DNA from: Candidatus Polarisedimenticolaceae bacterium
GTDB lineage: Bacteria; Acidobacteriota; Polarisedimenticolia; Polarisedimenticolales; DASRJG01
Direction of reading: 5' to 3'
NCBI GenBank assembly: GCA_036275915.1
Contig: DASUCV010000014.1
Coordinates: 1 to 64,000, forward strand
DNA: 64,000 nucleotides
The notes under the pieces were generated by a model. That model ran no database searches and was not told the DNA's origin. It was given only the letters and a program-made list of their open reading frames with translations. Position numbers and translations under genes: made by a program. Positions 25,681 to 33,341 of the stretch are shown one piece after another (within the stretch, counting starts at the first letter, position 1; the number at the start of each line of letters is the position of its first letter).

Positions 25681-26367
25681 TTGACGGCTTCGAGGTCGCC
25701 CAACATACCACGGTGCCCGACGAGGGACGAGATCGACACCGCCCCGCGGCAGTCGATCGTCGCCGGCACCGGAGGCAAGGCCGACGTCTTCTCGATCCCG
25801 GTCGACGGCGTGCGCGTCCTCGTCAAGGACTTCCGGCCCCGCGGCTTCGTCGCGCGCCAGCTCGGCCGCTTCCAGATCGGACGCGAATCGGCCGCCTATG
25901 CGACCCTCACAGGAATGGCCGGCGTCCCCGCCTTCGCCGGCCGCATCGACGCCTACGCGCTCGCGATCGAGTTCATCGAGGCCGAGCGCCTAGCGTTCGC
26001 CGAGGTCCGCCCCGCCGACGGTCCAACCTTGATCGCGAAGCTCCGCACGATCGTCGACGACCTCCACGCGCGCGGCATCATCCACAACGACCTGCGCGGC
26101 CGCGAGAACGTGCTCCTCACGAAGGACGGAAACCTCGTCGTCATCGACTTCGCCGCCGCGGTGCACCTGACACCAGGCGGTCTCACTCACCGGCTCTTCT
26201 TTCGCTTCCTCTCGATGGCCGACGAGGCCGCGTTCCTCAAGTGGAAGGGGATGATCGCCCCCGGCTCGTACACGAGCGAAGACGTCGCCTTCCTCGCGCG
26301 CTTCGAGCGCTGGCGCGCGCTCTGGCCGTTCAACCCCAAGCGCCGCAAGAGCGCGAGGGCCGCATGA
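25681..26367 (+). CDS. Small kinase of the WaaP/RIO-like type
   Basis: A 228-residue kinase-like protein. A Gly-rich segment GTGGKADVF (about 29-37), VLVKDFRPR with the ATP Lys, a canonical HNDLRGRENVLL catalytic loop and VVIDFAAA (DFG equivalent) are all present, so activity is likely. It is a relative of the divergent kinase 60 bases away but has kept the catalytic residues. No ATG or GTG fits; TTG at 25681 is the only good start. It overlaps the GT2 gene by ATGA. Phosphorylation of a membrane-proximal sugar or lipid is the best guess. Confidence 0.68.
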   Translation: MTASRSPNIPRCPTRDEIDTAPRQSIVAGTGGKADVFSIPVDGVRVLVKDFRPRGFVARQLGRFQIGRESAAYATLTGMAGVPAFAGRIDAYALAIEFIEAERLAFAEVRPADGPTLIAKLRTIVDDLHARGIIHNDLRGRENVLLTKDGNLVVIDFAAAVHLTPGGLTHRLFFRFLSMADEAAFLKWKGMIAPGSYTSEDVAFLARFERWRALWPFNPKRRKSARAA

Positions 26368-27080
26368 CGCCCGAAGTCTCCGTCGTCGCTCCGGTCTACA
26401 ACGAGATCGAAAGCCTCGACGCCTTCGTCGACGAGCTCCTCGGCGTGATGCGGCCCACCGGGATCCCGTTCGAGATCGTGCTCGTCGACGACGGCAGCAA
26501 GGACGGCTCGGCGGAGAAGATCGCCGACCTCGCGCGCCGCAACCCCGAAGTGCGCGGCATTCACTTCAAGGCGAACCGCGGACAGACCGCAGCGTTCGAC
26601 GCCGGCTTCAAGAACGCGCGCGGCAACGTCGTCGTCACGATCGACGCCGACATGCAAAACGACCCGAACGACATTCCGAAGCTGCTCACGGCGCTCGACG
26701 GCCACGACGCCGCCGTCGGCTACCGCGCCACGCGCCGCGACGACGCCGTGCGGCGACTGTCATCGAAGATCGCGAACGGGATCAGGAACCGCCTCTCCGG
26801 CGACGACATCATCGACACCGGCTGCTCGCTCAAAGCGTTCCGCGCCTCGGCGCTCGCACCGATCAAGCTCTACACCGGCATGCACCGCTTCCTCCCGACC
26901 CTCGTCAAGATCGAAGGCGGCACCGTCGTCCAGGTCCCCGTCGGCCACCGCCCGCGCCTCCAGGGAACAAGCAAGTACGGCGTCTGGAACCGCGTCTTTC
27001 GCGCCTTCGTCGATCTCCTCGCGGTGCGCTGGATGAAGAAGCGGCACCTCGGGTATGAGATTGCGAAGAGGGAACCGTAG
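26364..27080 (+). CDS. GT2 family glycosyltransferase (DPM/ArnC-like)
   Basis: A 238-residue GT-A enzyme that most likely charges polyprenyl phosphate with a sugar. Motifs: VVAPVYNEIESLDAF at the start, VDDGSKDGS (about 39-47), the metal-binding DAD in VTIDADMQNDP (about 93-100), and DTGCSLKAFRAS. The C-terminal helices that anchor some family members are absent. Coupled to the upstream kinase (ATGA), it may make the lipid-linked sugar used by the GT-C enzymes nearby. Confidence 0.87.
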   Translation: MTPEVSVVAPVYNEIESLDAFVDELLGVMRPTGIPFEIVLVDDGSKDGSAEKIADLARRNPEVRGIHFKANRGQTAAFDAGFKNARGNVVVTIDADMQNDPNDIPKLLTALDGHDAAVGYRATRRDDAVRRLSSKIANGIRNRLSGDDIIDTGCSLKAFRASALAPIKLYTGMHRFLPTLVKIEGGTVVQVPVGHRPRLQGTSKYGVWNRVFRAFVDLLAVRWMKKRHLGYEIAKREP

Positions 27081-27124
27081 CAACCGTGAATCGCGTCCAT
27101 TGCTCCAGTGGCTCGGCCGGCCAA

Positions 27125-27130
27125 TATTGT
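27125..27130 (+). promoter_or_regulatory. -10 box close to start of an orphan gene
   Basis: TATTGT ends 7 bases before the ATG at 27138 in an AT-richer patch. No ribosome binding site is present. It supports the ATG rather than the in-frame GTG at 27108. Confidence 0.35.
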
Positions 27131-27137
27131 TTATTCC

Positions 27138-27470
27138 ATGATCTGGTGGCAGCGTGTTCTTAATCGGATGTATGGCGAGCGCGTCTACATGCAAGATGGC
27201 ACTCGGATCATCTACTTTCCGAGAGAGAGCCTCTTGCGATACATCGTGCCCGATCGGCCGAGCCAGTTCATGACCCGTCGCCCCAAGGCCGCCGTTTGGA
27301 TCCCACTCTCCTACAGTCCCGAGTCAAAGCAACTTCACGTTCTGATTGACGCCGTGAAGGAATGGGAAATCCCCGCGGGCCAAGAGGTCTCTCAATCCGA
27401 ACTGGATGACTTGCGAAGCAAGCTCAAGATCTATGTAGGATCTGCTTCCAATCGATTTGCAATGACGTAG
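27138..27470 (+). CDS. Hypothetical protein, lower GC
   Basis: A 110-residue protein I do not recognise. It starts MIWWQRVLNRMYGERVYMQDG and is rich in aromatic and basic residues, with no signal peptide or membrane helix. The C-terminal part is hydrophilic and probably helical (SQSELDDLRSKLKIYV). Codon use is clearly less GC-rich than in neighbouring genes. With the next gene it forms a roughly 1 kb patch that looks acquired. Nothing nearby suggests a function. Confidence 0.55.
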   Translation: MIWWQRVLNRMYGERVYMQDGTRIIYFPRESLLRYIVPDRPSQFMTRRPKAAVWIPLSYSPESKQLHVLIDAVKEWEIPAGQEVSQSELDDLRSKLKIYVGSASNRFAMT

Positions 27471-27535
27471 CGCAAGTCGCGCCGCGTGCTGCGCCAACGA
27501 ATGTTTCACTGCCAACTTCTTCGATGTGAGATGCC

Positions 27536-28138
27536 ATGAGATCGCTGTTGTGGCTGCTGTGCGCGGCCCTTGCGACGAGTACATGCAGCGGCGAAACGCT
27601 CAGGCCTTCGACCCAGCGAGACTGGACATTCCCATTTGCCGACGGTCCGGTCATTGTCCGGCTCACATCGACACCTAGTGTCGAGGATGGGGCGGCGGTT
27701 TACACCGTTCAGCTCATCGCGGGAAAGGCTGCGCCCAGCGTTACCGATGAGGCCGCATTCTTGGCGGATGTGACGGCCGCGATGGGGCACGAAGGAATGT
27801 CTCCGACCAGAATCGTCTTGATCGTCTTGGAAATACGAGAGCCGGATGTGAGCAAACGGCTCTCGATCGCTGCGTACAGTTCAAAGGAGTGGCGCGACGC
27901 GACGCCCTCTGAGTCCGGGGCGGTGGTTGCCAAACTGCTGAATTCGATACACGCCTACGAGTCCTTCAATGTCTTGTTGCGGCGTTACGGAGTGGCGGTT
28001 GAGGTCGCTCACGCCGAGCACATTTCGACGGTGCGTGCGGAGCAACTTGGGCTAAAACCCAATGGCATCGCTGCACTTCCTTCGACTGCGACGTTGGAGC
28101 TTGTGGCGCGACGAGAGCCGGCCCGACCTGTTCCCTGA
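27536..28138 (+). CDS. Hypothetical exported protein, lower GC
   Basis: A 200-residue protein with a hydrophobic N terminus ending LATSTCSGE, which looks like a signal peptide; the Cys is not in a canonical lipobox. The rest has no motif I recognise. Codon use is less GC-rich than the surroundings. It is followed by a hairpin (28142-28165) and converges with the VWA protein gene. The start ATG at 27536 has GTGAGAT upstream, only a weak ribosome binding site. Confidence 0.6.
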   Translation: MRSLLWLLCAALATSTCSGETLRPSTQRDWTFPFADGPVIVRLTSTPSVEDGAAVYTVQLIAGKAAPSVTDEAAFLADVTAAMGHEGMSPTRIVLIVLEIREPDVSKRLSIAAYSSKEWRDATPSESGAVVAKLLNSIHAYESFNVLLRRYGVAVEVAHAEHISTVRAEQLGLKPNGIAALPSTATLELVARREPARPVP

Positions 28139-28141
28139 AAA

Positions 28142-28165
28142 CTCGTCCGCTTGAATACGGACGAG
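28142..28165. terminator. Hairpin between convergent genes
   Basis: A perfect 8-bp stem (CTCGTCCG 28142-28149 with CGGACGAG 28158-28165) and an 8-base loop lie just after the stop of the orphan gene and before the end of the VWA gene. No T-run follows. It probably ends transcription on one or both strands. Confidence 0.4.
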
Positions 28166-28185
28166 AGCGGTCCAGTCGGCGAAAC

Positions 28186-29460
28186 CTACTGCCCCCCCAC
28201 GCCCGCCTTCTTCCTCGACGGAATCGGCAGATCCGACGGCGCGTAGTAGCCCTTGCGGTTCGTCATGGTCACGCCGGGGCGCGCAGCGGTGACCTTGATT
28301 CCGCGCCACGAACCGTCGTGCCTCGGATCGTCGGAGGTGTACGCGAGCATGTACTGGTGCCGGAGGTCGTCGGCGACCTGCTCGAAGCTCCGGCGGAGCT
28401 GGCCCGCGCCGGGGGAGAAGACGCTCGTGCCGCCGGTCGCGTCGGCGAAGCCGCGAAGGATCGTGACGAGCGGCTTTCGGCCGTAGAAGTCGAGCTCCTC
28501 GGCGCGCGCGGTCGGGTTGTTGTCGAGCGCCTTCGCGTCGCGCGCGATCGACTTGCCGACGCCGATCGCGAAGACCATGACCTCGTTCCGTAACGCGCGC
28601 TCCTGCGCCTCTTCGGCGGTGTGAAGGCTGCCTGGCTCGAGGCCGTTGTCCGCCTCGTCGCGGCCGTCGGAGAGGACGACCATGACGCGGCGCCCTTCAA
28701 ACTGCGAGAGGCGGTCCGAGGCCTTCACGATCGCGTCGTAGAGCGCGGTGCCGCCCTTGGCCTGGACGCTCTTCACCGCGGCCTCGAGCTCGCCGACGTT
28801 CGACGTCAGGTCTTGCAGGATGTTGACCTTGTCGGAGAAGGCGATGACGAGGCCTTCGTCACCGGGCTGCACGATCTTGAGGAATTCGTCGGCGGCCGTC
28901 ACGGCGGACTTGAGCTTCTCGCCTTCCATGCTGAGCGAGGTGTCGAGGACGATCGCGACGCGCAACGGGCGGCGATCGGCCGAGAAGCGGTCGAGCTTTT
29001 GCGGGCGATCGTTCTCGAAGATGTGGAAGTCTTCTTGCTTGAGGTCGGTGACGTACTTGCCGCCGGTGTCGCGCGCGATCGCGTAGACGTTGACGAGCGC
29101 GACCTCCTCGGTCTCGTTGACCTGGAGGCGGCTCGTCTCGACCGTTGTCTGGATGACCGTGCCGTCGGCGAATGCGGCCGTAGCCTCCAGCGTGTGGCCT
29201 TTCGAGCCGTCGCCGAAATCCCAGGTGAAGACCCAGGGTGGGGAGGTCTTCTCTCCGGCCGGGGCGTTGTCGACGAAGAGGGAGACCCTCATCACGGCGA
29301 CGCCGTTCGGCGGGGTGACGGCCAGCTCCACCTTCGACGGACCGATCAACGTCTGATGGCGGCGGGGGGAGACGAACTTGAGCGAGGAGGGCTGGTCCTG
29401 CGAGAGCGCCGGGGCGGTGAGGGCGAGCGCGATCGTCAGTGCGAGGCACCCGGCCTTCAT
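28186..29460 (-). CDS. VWFA-related (acidobacterial type) secreted protein
   Basis: A 424-residue exported protein: signal peptide (cut near residue 20), a beta-sandwich region (about 27-105), then a von Willebrand A domain (about 160-390). The metal-site motif is DTSLSM near 172, with VVLSDGRDEADN as the second metal-binding segment. This architecture, with the LVNVYAIARDTGGKYVTDLKQEDF lead-in cut to its core DTGGKYVTDL, is common in Acidobacteriota and supports the assignment of the host. Role unknown; adhesion or envelope assembly is usual for VWA proteins. It starts 4 bases after the PEP-synthase-like gene, with GGGAGG upstream. Confidence 0.85.
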   Translation of the reverse strand: MKAGCLALTIALALTAPALSQDQPSSLKFVSPRRHQTLIGPSKVELAVTPPNGVAVMRVSLFVDNAPAGEKTSPPWVFTWDFGDGSKGHTLEATAAFADGTVIQTTVETSRLQVNETEEVALVNVYAIARDTGGKYVTDLKQEDFHIFENDRPQKLDRFSADRRPLRVAIVLDTSLSMEGEKLKSAVTAADEFLKIVQPGDEGLVIAFSDKVNILQDLTSNVGELEAAVKSVQAKGGTALYDAIVKASDRLSQFEGRRVMVVLSDGRDEADNGLEPGSLHTAEEAQERALRNEVMVFAIGVGKSIARDAKALDNNPTARAEELDFYGRKPLVTILRGFADATGGTSVFSPGAGQLRRSFEQVADDLRHQYMLAYTSDDPRHDGSWRGIKVTAARPGVTMTNRKGYYAPSDLPIPSRKKAGVGGQ

Positions 29461-29464
29461 CCCG

Positions 29465-30727
29465 TCATCCTCCCGGCCGCGAGACGGTGCGGCGTACTTG
29501 GAAGACCACTAGGTTACCGGAATCGTCGAAACCCCACTCGACGATCCGTCCCGGACCGAGCGTACGGGCAGCGGCCGCCAGTGTTTCCAACTGGTCGGTC
29601 GTGAGGCTGGGGCGGCCCCGCAGCTCATCGGGGAGCGGCTCTTCGATCGTCCCGGGGTGGTTCGGATCGAGGACGATCCAGGTCGCAGCAGGCACGATCT
29701 CGGAGGAGAGGATTTCTCCGGTCGATGCTCGGAGCCGGAAGAGGTCGCCGGCGACTTCGCCTTGTGCGATCGCCTCGCCGAGCCCCCACGCGGCGTTGAC
29801 GGTGACGGTATCTCCGTCCGTCTCGAATACGCCGGATGGGCTCGTCGGGACGACCGCCTGGACGAGGACGGCTTGGCAGGCGGCCGAGGGGAATCCTCCG
29901 AGGTAGGCGATGGCGCGCTCGTTCCACAGGGACGCCCAGGTCGCGCGGACCGATGAGACGAGCGAGGCGGGAGAGACACCGAGACGGGAATCGAAGAGGC
30001 CGGCCAGCGTTCCCTGCGGGCCGTCCTCGATCGTCGCCGACGAGCGGACGGCGAGGCGTGAGGCCGAGAGCTCACGGGAGGCGGCTTCGATCGAGTTGCG
30101 AACGTCGCCGGGAACGGGGCTCGCGAGGATCGCGGCGCGGGCGTGCCGGGAGTCGCTCGCGCGGCGAAGCTTTTCGTCGACCTCGCCTTCGATGTGCCGT
30201 CGGTAGGCAGCCGCGGTGACGACGAAGCCGGATGGGACGCGGCACTGGTTCATGACGGCGGAGAGGCCTGCGGCCTTTCCGCCGACGTCTTGGCGCGCGA
30301 GCCCGGGAGCGAGGGGGACGACGAATCTCGGGTCGATCGGCCCCGGGGGCGATGAGGGAAGAGGGGACAGCTTCCGAAACTCCGGGGTTCGAGTTTCGGA
30401 AGCTGTCCCCTCTGCGCCGTCGCCGATCACGACCACGCCGCGCGTGCCGTCGACGACCACGAAGGCTCCCTCGACGAGGAGGTCGAGCCGCGGCAACCCA
30501 ACCGACGGCTTGCCCAGCTCGCGCGAGAGAAGGCCGACGTGCGAGAGGGGAGGCGCCATACCGGTGATCGTGCCGGCGGCGGCGACGATCCGCGGCACGT
30601 CGTCGGGGACCGCGCGCTCGGCGACGAGGATCGCGCCTTCCGCTTCCCGAGGCGTCAGGTCGGGCCGGTTCCGGACGATGCGGCCGCGCGCGACGCCGGG
30701 CGCGATCGCCCTTCCTGCGAGCTTCAT
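29465..30727 (-). CDS. PEP-synthase-like protein with swapped domain order
   Basis: A 420-residue protein that has the two mobile parts of PEP synthases in reversed order and lacks the PEP-binding barrel. The N-terminal part (1-105) is the swivelling His domain; its motif is APPLSHVGLLSRELGKPSVG, with the catalytic His conserved. The C-terminal part (about 135-420) is the ATP-binding domain: GGKAAGLSAVM, VPSGFVVT, and LAVRSSATIEDGPQGTLAGLF. A type A palindrome of 54 bases lies in frame in the linker (about residues 105-122). It may phosphorylate a small molecule, as rifampicin phosphotransferase does, or be a partner subunit. The start has TAGTCT 6 bases upstream. Confidence 0.75.
   Translation of the reverse strand: MKLAGRAIAPGVARGRIVRNRPDLTPREAEGAILVAERAVPDDVPRIVAAAGTITGMAPPLSHVGLLSRELGKPSVGLPRLDLLVEGAFVVVDGTRGVVVIGDGAEGTASETRTPEFRKLSPLPSSPPGPIDPRFVVPLAPGLARQDVGGKAAGLSAVMNQCRVPSGFVVTAAAYRRHIEGEVDEKLRRASDSRHARAAILASPVPGDVRNSIEAASRELSASRLAVRSSATIEDGPQGTLAGLFDSRLGVSPASLVSSVRATWASLWNERAIAYLGGFPSAACQAVLVQAVVPTSPSGVFETDGDTVTVNAAWGLGEAIAQGEVAGDLFRLRASTGEILSSEIVPAATWIVLDPNHPGTIEEPLPDELRGRPSLTTDQLETLAAAARTLGPGRIVEWGFDDSGNLVVFQVRRTVSRPGG
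30360..30413. repeat. GGGGACAG palindrome, type A, in frame inside a gene
   Basis: Perfect 23-base arms (30360-30382, 30391-30413) flank an 8-base spacer, 54 bases in total, exactly 18 codons. The element lies wholly within the PEP-synthase-like gene and does not break its frame; the host protein reads [18 protein letters not shown] there. It falls between two domains. This is the only full palindrome of the family inside a gene here. Confidence 0.93.
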
Positions 30728-30731
30728 CCGA

Positions 30732-31820
30732 TCAGACTACAGGAGAGACCCCCGGATCGATCGCGGGCGGCGCGGCCGGAGGCGCCGGCGGCCGCACGAC
30801 GACGAGGGGCGGGCTCCGCCGCGTGCCGACGCGCGTCAAGATCAACGCACCGAACGCCACGATCTCGATCAGGAACCACAGCAGGATTCCGAAGCAGGGG
30901 ACGAGCCGGAGGAGGGCGAAGGGTGCCCAGCCGAGGACGAGCGCGCCGACGAGGCTCATGTCGCGCCCGAACGCGCGGCCGATGCGGAAGCCGACCTGGT
31001 GGAAGACGCCGCACATCGCGAGCCACTTGAGGACCGTGAAGACGAGGTAGAGGAGCGCCGCGACGGGGATGCCGATGATCGTCACCGCGAGGAACAGCTC
31101 GATCATCGCGAAGAGCATGTAGCCGATGAGGCCGGCGAGGATCGCGGTGAAGAGCCGGACGGGGATCTCCTCGCTGATGAGCTTGATCCGGTCGGGGACG
31201 ATCGCGGCGAGGAGCAGCGCGCACACGAAGAACAGGAAGAGGAAGAGGAGCTTGACCCAGAGGAAGAGCCCGCGGAGCAGGCTCGATCCGAGGGCGCCGG
31301 CGCCGCTCAGGCCACCGTCGAGGAACGGCAGCGGGACCTTGGTGACCTGGCCGTTCACCGTGGCGCCGTTCCGCTCGAACGAGCCGCCGACGTGGACGAG
31401 ATCGCCTTCGATGAGGGTCGAGGAGGCGAGCTTCGTCGGGGACATGACGCTGACGACGTTGCCCGACACGCTCCCCGAGACGTCGAGCGTGCCCATGACG
31501 ACCGTCACGCTGCCGCTGACGTGCCCTTCGATCTTCGCGTGGCCCATGACGCAGACGACGTCGCCGCTGTAGTCCTCGTCGGGGCCGATCGTGACGTCCT
31601 CGTTGTAGCCGCCGCGATCGCCGCCGCCGTGGGTGTGGCGGCGATGGGAGTCGGAGGGCGGCTCGGGCGCGTCCGGCACGACCGGCGTCGCGGGGACCGA
31701 CTTCGTCTCGGCGGGCGGAGCGGGAGCGGGCTGCGGGGCCGGCGGCTTCGCCGGGGAAGACGTGGCGCTCAGGAGGACGGCGAGGGCGCCGGCGAGGGCG
31801 AGCCGCGGGACGAGGGTCAT
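30732..31820 (-). CDS. Bactofilin-like repeat protein with membrane domain
   Basis: A 362-residue protein: signal peptide or first helix (1-24), a Pro-rich stretch, then a polymer-forming beta-helix segment with repeating units (GDVVCVMGHAKIEGHVSG and SGSVSGNVVSVMSPTKL, about 85-155) like those of bactofilins. The C-terminal half has four or more membrane helices (about 185-330) and a Pro-rich tail. It is the last gene of a sigma factor operon and overlaps the gene before it by ATGA. The combination suggests an envelope-stress or cell-shape role; a sensor function is inferred. Confidence 0.7.
   Translation of the reverse strand: MTLVPRLALAGALAVLLSATSSPAKPPAPQPAPAPPAETKSVPATPVVPDAPEPPSDSHRRHTHGGGDRGGYNEDVTIGPDEDYSGDVVCVMGHAKIEGHVSGSVTVVMGTLDVSGSVSGNVVSVMSPTKLASSTLIEGDLVHVGGSFERNGATVNGQVTKVPLPFLDGGLSGAGALGSSLLRGLFLWVKLLFLFLFFVCALLLAAIVPDRIKLISEEIPVRLFTAILAGLIGYMLFAMIELFLAVTIIGIPVAALLYLVFTVLKWLAMCGVFHQVGFRIGRAFGRDMSLVGALVLGWAPFALLRLVPCFGILLWFLIEIVAFGALILTRVGTRRSPPLVVVRPPAPPAAPPAIDPGVSPVV
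30734..30739 (-). promoter_or_regulatory. -10 box close to PEP-synthase-like gene start
   Basis: TAGTCT on the minus strand ends 6 bases before the ATG at 30727, within the last codons of the bactofilin-like gene. No ribosome binding site lies between. A leaderless start is predicted. Confidence 0.4.
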
Positions 31821-32320
31821 GCCTGCTCCTTCTGGCGTGCGAAGCGGAGATCGCGTCCGACGACCCAGAGCGAGAACGCCGCCATCGCCGCGATCGCGGC
31901 GGTGAGGGTGAGCTGAGCCAGCGGACGGAACGCGGCGAGCGGCCGCGCGAGGGTCTGAAGGGCGGCGAGCAGCGTGGTGAGCGCGTGCGACCACTGCTGC
32001 GCCATCGTCTCCGCCGGGCGCGAGAGCTTGGCTGCGGTGTCGGCGGTGATCGCCGTCGTCTTCGAGACCTCGACGACGACCTGGTCGAGCGACGGGCCGT
32101 GCCAGAGGGCCGACGCGAGGAGCGCGACCCCGGCGAGCGCGGCGGCGATCGCCCAGCGGACGAGCTCCGCGCGGTGCTGCGGCCCGGCCTCGGCGATCCG
32201 CATCATGACGGCGTCGGCGACGTCGACCTCGAAGGGCGCGGGCGCGCCCGCGCCCTCGAGCGACTCCCTGAGGAGCGCGTCGAGCGCATCGTCGTTCCGG
32301 AGATCGATCGGCTCTCTCAC
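31817..32320 (-). CDS. Membrane protein, likely anti-sigma partner
   Basis: A 167-residue protein with an acidic, helical cytoplasmic N terminus (1-55), a membrane helix (about 63-82), a probable periplasmic helical segment, and a second helix near 135-155. No zinc-binding anti-sigma motif (HxxxCxxC) is seen. It is sandwiched between an ECF sigma gene and a bactofilin-like gene, overlapping both (GTGA and ATGA). The position and topology are those of an anti-sigma factor; sequence alone does not prove it. The GTG at 32320 is the coupled start. Confidence 0.6.
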   Translation of the reverse strand: MREPIDLRNDDALDALLRESLEGAGAPAPFEVDVADAVMMRIAEAGPQHRAELVRWAIAAALAGVALLASALWHGPSLDQVVVEVSKTTAITADTAAKLSRPAETMAQQWSHALTTLLAALQTLARPLAAFRPLAQLTLTAAIAAMAAFSLWVVGRDLRFARQKEQA

Positions 32321-32913
32321 TTGAAGTGCTCCGGGTTCCGGTGGACCAGGATCTTCTTGAGGGCCTCGCGGCCGCGCATGAGGCGCGTCTTCACGGTCCC
32401 CTCGGGGACGCCCAGGACCCGCGCGGTCTCGTCGACCTTCAGGCCCTCGACGTAGACCAGATGCATGACCTCGCGGTAACGATCGTCGATGTCGGCGAGC
32501 GCCGACCTCACGAGCGACTGCCGCTCGTCCGATTCCATGTCGTCTTCCGCGCCGGGGGTACGGTCGACGACCTGCTCGGGCATCTCGGTACGTCCGCGCT
32601 CCTTCTTCATGCGGCGGGAGCGATCGACGACGTGGTTGGCGGTGAGCTTGTAGAGCCAGGTCGAGAAGGCGTGATCCGGACGGAATTGGTGGAGATTCCG
32701 GTACACCTTGAAGAAGACCTCGCTCACCACGTCCTCCGTGTCTTCGCGGCGGCATCCCGACCGCCAGGCGATCCCGGCCACCAGGTTCTGGTACCGGGTG
32801 ACGAGATCGCGGAATCGCTCGGTTTTTCCGGCGAGGACGGCCTGAACGGCCCTTAGATCCTCGGCGGCCCGCTCGTCCGCGGTCTCGCCCGACGCCTGGG
32901 TGTAACGCTCCAT
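32317..32913 (-). CDS. ECF-type RNA polymerase sigma factor
   Basis: A 198-residue sigma factor with region 2 (about 25-95; DVVSEVFFKVYRN, FSTWLYKLTANHVVD) and region 4 (about 135-190; YREVMHLVYVEGLKVDETA, VPEGTVKTRLMRGREAL), separated by a short linker. Region 3 is missing, as in the ECF group. It is the first gene of the sigma, membrane protein, bactofilin-like operon. The putative membrane partner next to it would hold it at the membrane until a signal arrives. Confidence 0.93.
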   Translation of the reverse strand: MERYTQASGETADERAAEDLRAVQAVLAGKTERFRDLVTRYQNLVAGIAWRSGCRREDTEDVVSEVFFKVYRNLHQFRPDHAFSTWLYKLTANHVVDRSRRMKKERGRTEMPEQVVDRTPGAEDDMESDERQSLVRSALADIDDRYREVMHLVYVEGLKVDETARVLGVPEGTVKTRLMRGREALKKILVHRNPEHFK

Positions 32914-32967
32914 TTACTCGAAGGTTCCCAAGACTTCAGAACCCCGTTGAGGTTCTGGCGCGCAGAG

Positions 32968-32973
32968 TACACT
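32968..32973 (+). promoter_or_regulatory. -10 box close to DUF971 gene start
   Basis: TACACT ends 11 bases before the ATG at 32985. A TTGAGG (32947-32952) lies 15 bases upstream as a possible -35. No ribosome binding site is visible. It would drive the DUF971-GAPDH-GAPDH operon. Confidence 0.45.
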
Positions 32974-32984
32974 AGCGAATCCCG

Positions 32985-33341
32985 ATGAACGCAGATCCCA
33001 AGTCGTTCAAGCCAAGGAACATCGCCGTCTTCGGCCGCGAGCTGGCCCTGGCGTGGGCCGACGGCCACGAGTCGTATCTCCCCTTCGACGACCTGCGCCG
33101 CGCCTGTCCCTGCGCCATGTGCCGCGGAACGCACGAGCCGGCGGCGGCCCCCGACCCGCTCCGGATCGTGAAGGCTCCCGTCGCGGGGCAGGTCGCGATC
33201 GCCAAGCTCGTCCCGGTCGGATCGTACGCCGTCCAGATCGTCTGGAGCGACGGCCACGACACGGGGATCTACGCGTTCGAGTCGCTCCGGGAGGCCTGTC
33301 CCTGCCCCGATTGCCGCCGCCGCAACGGAGGAGCGTCGTGA
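32985..33341 (+). CDS. DUF971 (GBBH-like N-terminal) protein
   Basis: A 118-residue protein with the DUF971 pattern: LALAWADGHESYLPFDDLR, the Cys cluster CPCAMC, a central VPVGSYAVQIVWSDGHDTGIY, and a second Cys cluster CPCPDC near the end. The Cys groups suggest zinc or iron binding; in some bacteria members take part in iron-sulfur protein maturation. It overlaps the first GAPDH gene (GTGA) and is in one operon with both GAPDH genes. Its exact role here is unknown. Confidence 0.88.
   Translation: MNADPKSFKPRNIAVFGRELALAWADGHESYLPFDDLRRACPCAMCRGTHEPAAAPDPLRIVKAPVAGQVAIAKLVPVGSYAVQIVWSDGHDTGIYAFESLREACPCPDCRRRNGGAS

Noticed and set aside
32914-32928. GGAACC before the sigma factor gene as an autoregulatory ECF -35 box
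   Set aside because: It lies only 9 bases before the ATG, so the matching -10 would fall inside the coding region. Probably chance.
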